From CAYUFF01 sp964444075 (GTDB taxonomy: Archaea > Aenigmatarchaeota > Aenigmatarchaeia > CG10238-14 > SCSR01), in the NCBI GenBank assembly GCA_964444075.1, contig CAYUFF010000039.1, positions 1 through 8,063 on the forward strand: a DNA stretch of 8,063 nt, given 5' to 3'. Below the pieces are notes generated by a model, which saw nothing but the letters and a program-made list of their open reading frames with translations, was not told the DNA's origin and did no database searches. The position numbers and the translations under genes are program-made. Shown one piece after another: positions 1-5,331 of this stretch (the first letter of the stretch is position 1; every line of letters begins with the position of its first letter).

Positions 1-1
1 G

Positions 2-595
2 TCTAAGAAGATCGATGAAAAATTCATTTCTCTAGAGAAAACCGTTGCCAAGCTCCAAAAAAACGTCGAAAGGGTAATAGAAATTAAGAAAAGGGTGGAC
101 ACTCTATCGAAAAGGATTGAGGATATTCGGATGTATGCTACCGAAGAATTAGAAAAGGTTAACGCAGCCTTAGCGACCTTTAAAACTCGGGTAAAAAAGA
201 GCGATTCTAACGTCGAGAGGTTGAAGAAAAGTGTGAGTTTCCTCGCGGAAAAGTTTGAGAAACTGGTGGAAAGGATGGAAACCGAGATAGAGAACGCGAA
301 TATGGTTTACGATAAGTTTAAAAGGAGCGTTGAGGAGAGTGTTTCTCGGATGAACGATCGACTCGAAAAGTTGGAAAAAATCGTCGAGAAGGTTGTGAAA
401 GAAAAGGAAGAAATGGTAGACATTCAGAGAACCATTACATCTAAGTTTGCAGAGCTCATGGAAAGGTTGGAAAACATCAGAAAACTCATCTACGAAAAAT
501 TTTCTTTTATAGTGATGGAAAAAGAGAAATATAAGGAGGCACTTGAAAGGGAAAGGGAAAGTATAAGAGAAATTGTGAGGGAGTTGAAGGAATGA
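2..595 (+). CDS. Coiled-coil protein, 5'-truncated by window edge
   Basis: The frame is open from base 2, so this is the C-terminal 197 residues of a longer gene. An internal GTG at 95 could be taken as a start, but the same coiled-coil pattern (Lys/Glu-rich, Leu/Ile/Val at heptad-like spacing) continues upstream through it, so the true start lies outside the window. There is no cysteine, no membrane segment and no recognisable globular domain; the visible part appears to be one long charged helix, probably a cytoplasmic dimeric rod. The last residues, EIVRELKE, recur near the start of the next gene. The stop overlaps the next start as ATGA (592-595), so the two are translationally coupled. 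The family is not recognised. SMC/Rad50-like proteins would show ATPase motifs in the missing part, but none is visible here. The function is unknown. Confidence 0.85.
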   Translation, partial: SKKIDEKFISLEKTVAKLQKNVERVIEIKKRVDTLSKRIEDIRMYATEELEKVNAALATFKTRVKKSDSNVERLKKSVSFLAEKFEKLVERMETEIENANMVYDKFKRSVEESVSRMNDRLEKLEKIVEKVVKEKEEMVDIQRTITSKFAELMERLENIRKLIYEKFSFIVMEKEKYKEALERERESIREIVRELKE

Positions 596-639
596 AAGAG
601 ATTGTAGAGCTGAAAGAAATTGTAAGAGAATTGAAGGAG
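569..639 (+). repeat. Imperfect direct repeat across the junction of two coiled-coil genes
   Basis: The 24-nt stretch at 569-592 and that at 616-639 match at 20 positions and both encode EIVRELKE. The four differences are all at third codon positions in the respective reading frames and are synonymous. The offset is 47 nt, not a multiple of three, so copy one ends the upstream gene while copy two lies in the frame of the downstream gene. A related KEIVELKE stretch lies between them (595-618). Confidence 0.75.
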
Positions 640-1785
640 AAAGCGTTAAGAGCAGAAAAACTCCAAGTTCTCCAAGAAAAGGTTAAAGTCTTGGAAGATG
701 GTTTGACAGAAAGTTTGAAAAGGATCGGAAGGATGAGCGATTCGCTAAATTCGTTGTCCACGAGGCTAGATTCTCTCAATACCAAGTGGGAGGAAGCGTG
801 GAGAGAAATTTCGGAAAACAAAGAAAAGGTCGAAAGAATCGTTAACGATTTACTACCTAAACTTTCGCTCCTAGAGAAAGAATTGAGGAAAATGGGAGAA
901 AATTTTTCTGAAGAAAAATTGACAAGGATGGTTAGCGACATTGTCGATGAAAGGTTGGAAAAAAACTTGGGTAAAATGAAAGCCGAAGTACTAACGACCG
1001 TTCTGAGAGAAATCGAGGGAGAGTTGTCAAAAAGGTACGAAGAGGCTAACGCAGAGCTCCAGCGTACCGTAGAAAGGGTTAGAGAGGTTGAAAGTGTAAT
1101 GGAAGGAAAGAGTAAAGTTATTGGTGAAGAAATCGAGAAAATTAAAGTGGCACTTTCTGACCTTCACTCAAAAATCGAAGCACTCGACAATACTATAGAT
1201 AAGACCCTTGAAGGAAAGCTTTCAGATTTTTCCAAGAGGATGATCAGCGAGTTCAGCGAAAAGATTGCCCGAGTAAACACAGCTTACGAGAACCTAAAGA
1301 GCGAAATGAAAAAAGACGTGGAAGAGTTCAAGGCTCATGTGAAGAAAGAACTTTTCCAAAAGGCTGAGGAATACTTTTCTTCTCAGCGCAAACTCTTGCT
1401 AGAGGAAGTTGGAAAAAGATTACAAAAAGAAAGAGCTGTGACCAAGGAAAAGGTGGAGGGTCTAATAAGCAGTTTGAAAAATGAGCTCAACGAGTTAGTC
1501 GCTGAGTACGAAAAGAGGTTCAACCTTCTGAGGAAAGAAATAAAGGCGGTGGTCAAAGTTACCGAAGAAATGATGCCGAGGATTTCCTCTCAAGAGAAAA
1601 GTGGGGGTGAAATAGAAAAGGACGTTTCAAAGTTAAAAGCTCGTATGAAAAAATTAGAAGAAAGATTGGATAAAACTGTTGAGGAAGTTAAAAAGTCTAG
1701 AGACCTTTTGATGAAACAGTTATCAGAACTCGTGGGCGAGTACGAAAAGAGGTTTGAACTCATCAAGAGGAAGTTAAAAATTTAA
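592..1785 (+). CDS. Long coiled-coil protein of unknown function (397 aa)
   Basis: This is a cytoplasmic-type protein without signal peptide, membrane segment or cysteine. It is nearly all predicted helix with heptad-like Leu/Ile/Val spacing and abundant Lys/Glu. A likely break is at residues ~341-350, which carry Ser/Gly (SSQEKSGG), dividing a long rod from a shorter C-terminal one. The motif EYEKRF occurs twice, at residues 305-310 and 383-388, each preceded by a similar ELV segment. ATG 592 is chosen because it overlaps the previous stop, has a purine-rich AGGGAG (~577-582) upstream, and its own frame closes at a TGA at 544-546. The first 16 residues are built of KEIV/ELK repeats that echo the end of the preceding gene. 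It may be a structural scaffold, a tether or a partner of the neighbouring coiled coils. No family is recognised, and generic coiled-coil similarity would make homology hits unreliable. Confidence 0.9.
   Translation: MKEIVELKEIVRELKEKALRAEKLQVLQEKVKVLEDGLTESLKRIGRMSDSLNSLSTRLDSLNTKWEEAWREISENKEKVERIVNDLLPKLSLLEKELRKMGENFSEEKLTRMVSDIVDERLEKNLGKMKAEVLTTVLREIEGELSKRYEEANAELQRTVERVREVESVMEGKSKVIGEEIEKIKVALSDLHSKIEALDNTIDKTLEGKLSDFSKRMISEFSEKIARVNTAYENLKSEMKKDVEEFKAHVKKELFQKAEEYFSSQRKLLLEEVGKRLQKERAVTKEKVEGLISSLKNELNELVAEYEKRFNLLRKEIKAVVKVTEEMMPRISSQEKSGGEIEKDVSKLKARMKKLEERLDKTVEEVKKSRDLLMKQLSELVGEYEKRFELIKRKLKI
1504..1754 (+). repeat. In-frame repeat within the long coiled-coil gene
   Basis: An identical 17-nt stretch, GAGTACGAAAAGAGGTT, occurs at 1504-1520 and 1738-1754. 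The flanking codons are also similar (ELV before; FNL/FEL and KxxK after). The distance is 234 nt, exactly 78 codons. It suggests an ancient internal duplication of a coiled-coil module, with the rest diverged beyond recognition. Confidence 0.6.
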
Positions 1786-1812
1786 CCTTTCCGAGAGAAA
1801 TTCTAATCGGCT

Positions 1813-2103
1813 ATGAAAAGAGAAAGGATTTCGAGTGTGGTCAAGAAGTACTTGAGAGAGTTTGAAGAAAGGGTTGCCGAACTCGAAGATGAGCTGAAGA
1901 ACATCGATAACGAAGCTTGGATAAACCTCTTGACAAAGAAGATAAGGAAAAGTTTGCTCGAAGGTAGGCTAGATTGGATGAAGGAAGAAGATAGGAAAAT
2001 TCTTCTGGACGTTTGGGACGCTTTCCGAGCAGGATTAGTTGATAAGGAAGTACTTGAAAGAGCTATTAAGATGGTTGCGAGAAAAATGCTGGTGGGTGAA
2101 TGA
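1813..2103 (+). CDS. Small helical protein of unknown function (96 aa)
   Basis: Residues ~1-30 continue the charged, coiled-coil style of the operon. Residues ~35-92 differ: they hold three Trp (36, 55, 68) and several aliphatic residues in an amphipathic pattern, which suggests a compact helical domain. There is no cysteine, signal peptide or membrane segment. The gene lies 27 nt after the previous stop, and its stop TGA (2101-2103) directly abuts the ATG of the next gene, so it belongs to the same transcription unit. A GAGAGA stretch at ~1792-1797 could act as ribosome binding site, though it lies rather far from ATG 1813. I compared it with archaellum accessory proteins of the FlaD/FlaE type and saw no match. 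It might be an adaptor binding one of the coiled coils, but that is only inferred from position. Confidence 0.8.
   Translation: MKRERISSVVKKYLREFEERVAELEDELKNIDNEAWINLLTKKIRKSLLEGRLDWMKEEDRKILLDVWDAFRAGLVDKEVLERAIKMVARKMLVGE
2095..2099 (+). promoter_or_regulatory. Ribosome binding site of the 97-aa coiled-coil gene
   Basis: GGTGA, the archaeal anti-16S complement, ends 4 nt before ATG 2104 and lies within the last codons of the preceding gene. It supports the start and translational coupling. Confidence 0.65.
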
Positions 2104-2397
2104 ATGGGAGAAGGGTACGTGGAGCTTGAAAGGTTTATTCAAGAGATAAAGGAGCGAATAAAAGAGTTGAGAGAAAGGAGGGATTTTCTGAAGAAAAGAT
2201 TAGAAGAAGTGACGAACGAGCTAAAAAGGCTGGAAGAGGAACAGTTCAGGTTGAAAGAAGAGTTAGCAAGACTTGCGGCCAGATTCTCTGAGTTGAACAC
2301 AGAAAGGATTAAGATCAGGGACGAGCTCGAATTGGTTGAAGAGAGATTGAAAAAGAGTTCGAAGGTAGTTTCGTACTGGAAAGAGCGAGTTTACTGA
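2104..2397 (+). CDS. Short coiled-coil protein (97 aa)
   Basis: Residues ~5-88 form one continuous Lys/Glu/Arg-rich helix with Leu at heptad positions, probably a dimeric or trimeric coiled coil. The C-terminus ends in a short aromatic tail (SYWKERVY). It contains no cysteine, proline-rich break, signal peptide or membrane segment. The start is well supported: ATG 2104 follows the preceding stop with no gap and a GGTGA ribosome binding site lies 4 nt upstream. Prefoldin beta and related small coiled-coil chaperones have similar length, but those have a central hairpin strand region between two helices, which is not seen here, so I do not call it prefoldin. It is the last gene of the + strand operon; only 6 bp separate its stop from the convergent stop of the next gene. 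Confidence 0.8.
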   Translation: MGEGYVELERFIQEIKERIKELRERRDFLKKRLEEVTNELKRLEEEQFRLKEELARLAARFSELNTERIKIRDELELVEERLKKSSKVVSYWKERVY

Positions 2398-2403
2398 AGA
2401 AAC

Positions 2404-3429
2404 TTAAAACGAAACTTTATAGCCCATCCTTCTGAAGCTTCTGGTAAGCTCTCTCCTTCTCTTCCTAGCGACGAAGAAAATGATGACTAAGATTATCGAA
2501 GGAATTAAAGCGAGGAGGAAAGGGGGGAGCTTAGCAGGTTTTACTACCATTGGCGTCGGTATCTTTGGCGGTGGTGGAGTAATCCTGACTTTTCCTTCGA
2601 AGCTCTCATCTCCGCTAAGCCAAGAAACCTTCGCTTTTACCTCATAATCACCTTCTTCGATCTTTCCCACCCAGAACGCAGAGAGCGGAACGGTTTCACC
2701 AGGCTTTATTTTTAAACTCCCTCCCTTCAGCTTCGCGAGTAGCGTGTTGTTCTTCAAGACTTCTAGAGAATCTAGGTAAACTTTCAGCGTTACAGTTCCG
2801 GTGTTCTTTACGAGAACGTCTATCCTGGCTTTATCGACAGATTCTCTGTAGGCAACCACACCCATCACCTTCACCGACCTTACCGCTTTCCCTGGAACTT
2901 TGATCACGTAGGTCGAAGCTGCCGTAGTTATGAGTCCTACGCCAACTCCCATGCCTTGAGTGCTTATCTGGGGTACTAGGTATATGTGACCCAAGTGATA
3001 ACCCGGTTCTGCGTTTGGTGGTATTTTAACGACCGCGAACACGACCTTATCGGCTGGTATCTTTTTTCCTCCTTTCCACACGAACCCGCCCGTATCCTCG
3101 ACCACGACTTTTCTCTCTAAGAAAGATAGCCAAGGGCACGTGTCTTCTTCCGAAGTCTCCGAAAGGTTGTACTTCCACGCACTTTCCCTCCTTAGAGTAA
3201 GGTCGACTTCGCTACACCTCAACTCGATGGGAACTTTTGTACCGCTATCCCTTACGTCTATGATTATTTCCAGCATATAGTCCTCGCCGCGTTCTGCCTC
3301 TATGGAGGTTAGCGACGGTGCTATGCCTATCGCCAAAGCTTTCACCTTCGCGGAGAAAAGAATGAAAGAAAGGAGGTAGACGAGCATGAAGATGATAAAC
3401 GCTTTACAGGAAGTTACCCTTTCTCTCAT
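2404..3429 (-). CDS. Secreted two-Ig-domain protein with C-terminal membrane anchor (341 aa)
   Basis: Layout: signal peptide at residues ~10-31 with cleavage near AKVKALA; beta-rich domain 1 at ~32-180; beta-rich domain 2 at ~183-285 (KNTGTVTLKVY and KPGETVPLS strand motifs typical of COG1361-like Ig folds); Pro-rich linker at 285-300; membrane segment ~301-320; basic cytoplasmic tail from ~322. Cys72 and Cys98 are the only mature cysteines and could form a disulfide. Sequons lie at N88 and N227. The order signal peptide, two Ig domains, membrane helix, basic tail and the length near 340 residues recall the DUF916/DUF3324 proteins that accompany WxL surface proteins in Gram-positive bacteria. 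The IPPNAEPGYHLGHI segment is the closest match, but this is an architectural analogy only. The gene lies downstream of the secreted 308-aa protein on the same strand, separated by 69 bp that contain a hairpin/T-run. It probably anchors or assists that protein at the cell surface. Confidence 0.88.
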   Translation of the reverse strand: MRERVTSCKAFIIFMLVYLLSFILFSAKVKALAIGIAPSLTSIEAERGEDYMLEIIIDVRDSGTKVPIELRCSEVDLTLRRESAWKYNLSETSEEDTCPWLSFLERKVVVEDTGGFVWKGGKKIPADKVVFAVVKIPPNAEPGYHLGHIYLVPQISTQGMGVGVGLITTAASTYVIKVPGKAVRSVKVMGVVAYRESVDKARIDVLVKNTGTVTLKVYLDSLEVLKNNTLLAKLKGGSLKIKPGETVPLSAFWVGKIEEGDYEVKAKVSWLSGDESFEGKVRITPPPPKIPTPMVVKPAKLPPFLLALIPSIILVIIFFVARKRRRELTRSFRRMGYKVSF

Positions 3430-3431
3430 AA

Positions 3432-3454
3432 CTAAATTTTTACTTAAAAATTAG
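3432..3454. promoter_or_regulatory. A/T-rich inverted repeat upstream of the anchor-protein gene
   Basis: Arms CTAAATTTTTA (3432-3442) and TAAAAATTAG (3445-3454) are inverted complements apart from one extra A, around a 2-nt centre. The element sits just upstream of ATG 3429 on the - strand and includes TATA-like TTTTTAAG. It could be the promoter or an operator. The base composition makes chance symmetry fairly likely. Confidence 0.35.
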
Positions 3455-3460
3455 AAAAGT

Positions 3461-3484
3461 TCGCAAAAAAACAAAATTTTGCGA
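3461..3484 (-). terminator. Hairpin and T-run after the secreted 308-aa protein gene
   Basis: On the - strand, TCGCAAAA and TTTTGCGA form an 8-bp stem around an 8-nt T-rich loop, with a long run of T between and within the arms. It starts 15 nt after the stop codon at 3499-3501. A T-rich tract is the usual archaeal terminator signal. It would cut or attenuate read-through into the membrane-anchored gene downstream, giving more of the secreted protein than of its anchor. Confidence 0.5.
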
Positions 3485-3498
3485 GCGTGAAGCGTTGC

Positions 3499-4425
3499 TT
3501 ACTCCGCTAGAATCGTTAGCGTCCCTGAGGTAACGCTTCCTGCAGCTACCCCGTACGGCACTTTTACTACCAAGTCTATCGGAAGGGTTTCTCCGGGTGC
3601 AAGAGGGTCTGCTGTATTGAGGAAGAGTGGTTGTTGGTCTGTGTTGGATTTATCGTCAGCGTTCCATGGGTTACCGCTTGGGTTCGCCCATTTGAAGAGT
3701 GCTACAAACTCACAGCCGTCATCAATGTAAATCGCATAATCTGCTAGTTCCGCTGGTGTAGTGAGAGTGTTATCTATGAGCACACCATCCGTAGTAGCGG
3801 GGTCAACACTATGTGTCCATGTAATCGAATTGTCCGTTAGGTCTATGTCCCCCAAATTAGTATAGTTGTGAGGTTCCGTACCTATGTAGATAGTTCCGTT
3901 TGAACAAAGCTCCTGTAGAGAGTCACCAGAACCGACAAGAGCCCAGAAGTATTCGTTGTGTCCTATCCTGAACCTCCCTACAGCATCTGCACCAGAAGGC
4001 AGCTTAAGGTACCTCAAGTTCCAAGTGTTCGTGTCGTTATATTCTACTCTGTTCGCAAAGAAGAACCCAGACTCCGTTGCATTATTTTGGATTAGCAGGA
4101 AGTTTCCTGCATCGTAGTTGGAGGAAGCTCCCGTACCGAATGGGTTAGAGGCCGGATAGGTGGTGTAAGCATATATCGTCGTAATGTTGTTGGAACCAAC
4201 GTTTTCTATACTAACGTTTCGCACGACAGAACCAGTGCTACCCGGAGCGACGTTGCTCCAGCTTACTGAGTTCGGGGTTACGTCTATGAGAGTCTGAGAG
4301 GCCACGCTTACATTTACTGTTACCGTGTCGGTAGCACCTCGTACCAAAGCAAACGCTACTAGTAACGTTAGTGTTAAGCTTCCTAGTAAGTACAGATGTT
4401 TGCTATCGGGCATCATAACTCTCAT
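3499..4425 (-). CDS. Secreted beta-rich surface protein, possible filament (TasA/bundling-pilus-like) subunit (308 aa)
   Basis: Residues ~10-30 form a signal peptide (LYLLGSLTLTLLVAFALVRG) with cleavage near ATDT. The mature N-terminus is an alternating beta strand (TVTVNVSVASQTLIDV), followed by a WSNVAPGSTG turn and an ENVGSNN strand. The protein ends with APGETLPIDLVVKVPYGVAAGS and a final strand. This framing is typical of single-domain archaeal and bacterial surface proteins, including TasA/camelysin-type fibre proteins. The middle is rich in Asn, Thr, Asp and aromatics. Seven N-glycosylation sequons are visible (N38, N70, N80, N115, N130, N176, N187), and Cys174 and Cys238 may pair. There is no membrane anchor, in contrast to its neighbour. 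Low Lys content sets it apart from the rest of the window. ATG 4425 is preferred because the upstream mirrored element is then placed as for the divergent gene; Met4 and Met5 are alternatives. It could also be an S-layer-associated or binding protein. Confidence 0.85.
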   Translation of the reverse strand: MRVMMPDSKHLYLLGSLTLTLLVAFALVRGATDTVTVNVSVASQTLIDVTPNSVSWSNVAPGSTGSVVRNVSIENVGSNNITTIYAYTTYPASNPFGTGASSNYDAGNFLLIQNNATESGFFFANRVEYNDTNTWNLRYLKLPSGADAVGRFRIGHNEYFWALVGSGDSLQELCSNGTIYIGTEPHNYTNLGDIDLTDNSITWTHSVDPATTDGVLIDNTLTTPAELADYAIYIDDGCEFVALFKWANPSGNPWNADDKSNTDQQPLFLNTADPLAPGETLPIDLVVKVPYGVAAGSVTSGTLTILAE

Positions 4426-4458
4426 GATAATTTATATTCCTCTCCGTTAAAAAAAGAC

Positions 4459-4478
4459 AAAAAGGGTTATCAGTAGGT
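4459..4478 (-). promoter_or_regulatory. Left copy of a mirrored promoter/operator element
   Basis: Read on the - strand this is ACCTACTGATAACCCTTTTT. Its GATAAC core begins 46 nt before ATG 4425. A near-identical copy in the opposite direction stands at the same distance from the divergent regulator gene. A T-run followed by AAC (4447-4456 region) lies between it and the start and could serve as TATA box; GGAGAGG (~4439-4445) is the possible ribosome binding site. Confidence 0.55.
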
Positions 4479-4546
4479 AAGACTCGAAGTTTTTTAACGT
4501 ATGAGGGGCGAGAACGAGCTGTCCGAAAAATTTCTTAGAATTGCTC

Positions 4547-4570
4547 ACCTTTACAGATAACCTTTTTAAG
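4547..4570 (+). promoter_or_regulatory. Right copy of the mirrored element, with TATA-like box
   Basis: ACCTTTACAGATAACC followed by TTTTTAAG. The GATAAC core begins 45 nt before ATG 4601. The CTTTTTAAG part (4562-4570) is a plausible TATA box for the regulator operon, with the preceding bases in the position of a BRE. The presence of the same core in mirror orientation near 4459-4478 suggests either a shared promoter type or a binding site for the winged-helix protein. Confidence 0.55.
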
Positions 4571-4600
4571 CGTGCAGTAACAAAATTATTATCGAAGAGT

Positions 4601-4846
4601 ATGGACGTTAAAAAGAAGATTGAAAGACTCCTTTCGGAAAATCCCCAGGGACTGACGATCAAGGACATAACAAGAGCGTTGGATATAAGCAAGGGTACGG
4701 CTATCAAATACTTGTTCGAGTTGAAGGGGGAAGGGAAGTTGGTGAGGAGGAGGGTCGGCTCTGGCATCCTGTATTACCTTAGTAACGTTTACACGAGCCT
4801 TGGTAAAAGGAAAGAGTCGTTGATGGAGGACGGAAAAGAGGCATGA
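4601..4846 (+). CDS. Small winged-helix DNA-binding regulator (81 aa)
   Basis: The protein is a single winged helix-turn-helix. Residues ~2-13 form the first helix; GLTIKDITRALDISKGTAIKYLFELKGEG (17-45, quoted here only to mark the region by its ends GLT and GEG) covers the helix-turn-helix with the recognition helix around 31-42; a basic beta-wing (LVRRRVGSGILYYL) follows at 47-60. Such proteins in archaea act as MarR/ArsR/Lrp-like transcription factors, mostly as dimers. Start ATG 4601 is chosen over a TTG at 4541 because the longer form would overlap the T-rich promoter box at ~4562-4570 and the mirrored upstream element. Its stop overlaps the next start as ATGA (4843-4846). Given its position at the head of one of two divergent surface-protein units, it is a good candidate for local control, including of itself. 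The short C-terminal tail is charged and probably disordered. Confidence 0.85.
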   Translation: MDVKKKIERLLSENPQGLTIKDITRALDISKGTAIKYLFELKGEGKLVRRRVGSGILYYLSNVYTSLGKRKESLMEDGKEA

Positions 4847-5331
4847 AAGCAAGAGTAACGACTCCTCCGAAAACTTTCCTCCTTCTCCTAATCCCCGTTT
4901 TCCTAGCTTTGTTTTTCCGCTCTTTACCCAAGCAGCTTTCGGATGAACCCAGCGTTGTAGTTAGAGATTTTCTCGTATTTACCGAAGAGATAACAAGCTA
5001 CCCTGCGAAGGTCACGTTCATCAAGAATTCAAAGAGGATTGGAATTTCTTCGGACGTTGATAAGATAGATTTTGGCATTGTCGCCACCGGTACAAAGGTA
5101 AGGAAAAAAATTTTTTTGTTCAACAACAATCCTTGTTCGGTGAGAGTCTACATAATCCCTCGTGGAAGTATAGCGGAAGTAGTCGAGGCGGAAAGGAGCT
5201 TTACCTTACGGCCTTTTGAAAACAAAACGGTCGAGCTGACAGCCTTTTCGCTGAAAGAAGGTAATTACACCGGTGAAATCGAAGTTTTAATCAGAAAACC
5301 TAGGTTTGGGTGGTTGACATGGTTGATCTGA
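4843..5331 (+). CDS. Exported small Ig-like protein (162 aa)
   Basis: An N-terminal hydrophobic stretch at ~11-25 after two Lys/Arg-bearing positions is a signal peptide or signal anchor. Residues ~70-150 form a beta-rich Ig-like domain: DFGIVATGTKVRKKIFLFNN (76-95) has the pattern of ASH/HYDIN-like domains, in which a fixed 'FG.V..G' strand precedes a hydrophobic strand and an Asn-rich turn. Sequons lie at N127 and N141. Cys98 is the only cysteine, unusual beside neighbours with paired cysteines. The protein ends in an aromatic, hydrophobic tail (FGWLTWLI), which could touch the membrane or a partner. It is coupled to the regulator by ATGA, and its last 13 bases overlap the next gene, so regulator and both exported proteins are co-expressed. 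A chaperone, cap or anchor role for the divergent surface protein is possible, but no homology proves it. Confidence 0.82.
   Translation: MKARVTTPPKTFLLLLIPVFLALFFRSLPKQLSDEPSVVVRDFLVFTEEITSYPAKVTFIKNSKRIGISSDVDKIDFGIVATGTKVRKKIFLFNNNPCSVRVYIIPRGSIAEVVEAERSFTLRPFENKTVELTAFSLKEGNYTGEIEVLIRKPRFGWLTWLI
5309..5313 (+). promoter_or_regulatory. Ribosome binding site deciding the start of the 248-aa gene
   Basis: GGTGG ends 5 nt before ATG 5319 and lies inside the 3' end of the preceding gene. It would overlap the alternative GTG 5310, so it favours ATG 5319. Confidence 0.55.

Noticed and set aside
95..595. A 166-residue gene starting at GTG 95
   Set aside because: The same frame is open to the window edge and has the same coiled-coil pattern upstream, so it is treated as part of a longer truncated gene.
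507..941. A - strand frame of 144 codons opposite the coiled-coil genes
   Set aside because: Ser/Phe/Leu-rich translation is the expected antisense of a Lys/Glu-rich coiled coil.
1813..2397. Archaellum accessory genes (FlaC/D/E-like)
   Set aside because: No match to the conserved C-terminal region of that family and no archaellin, FlaI or FlaJ nearby.
3499..4425. Type IV pilin or archaellin
   Set aside because: The hydrophobic segment lies before the likely cleavage site as in an ordinary signal peptide, not after it as in class III signal peptides.
4541..4600. TTG 4541 as start of the winged-helix regulator
   Set aside because: It would place the TATA-like box and the mirrored element inside the coding region, and adds 20 residues outside the fold.
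4447..4852. Reading frames on the - strand opposite the regulator
   Set aside because: Shadows of the + strand gene; no start signal, odd composition, and they cover the divergent promoter.
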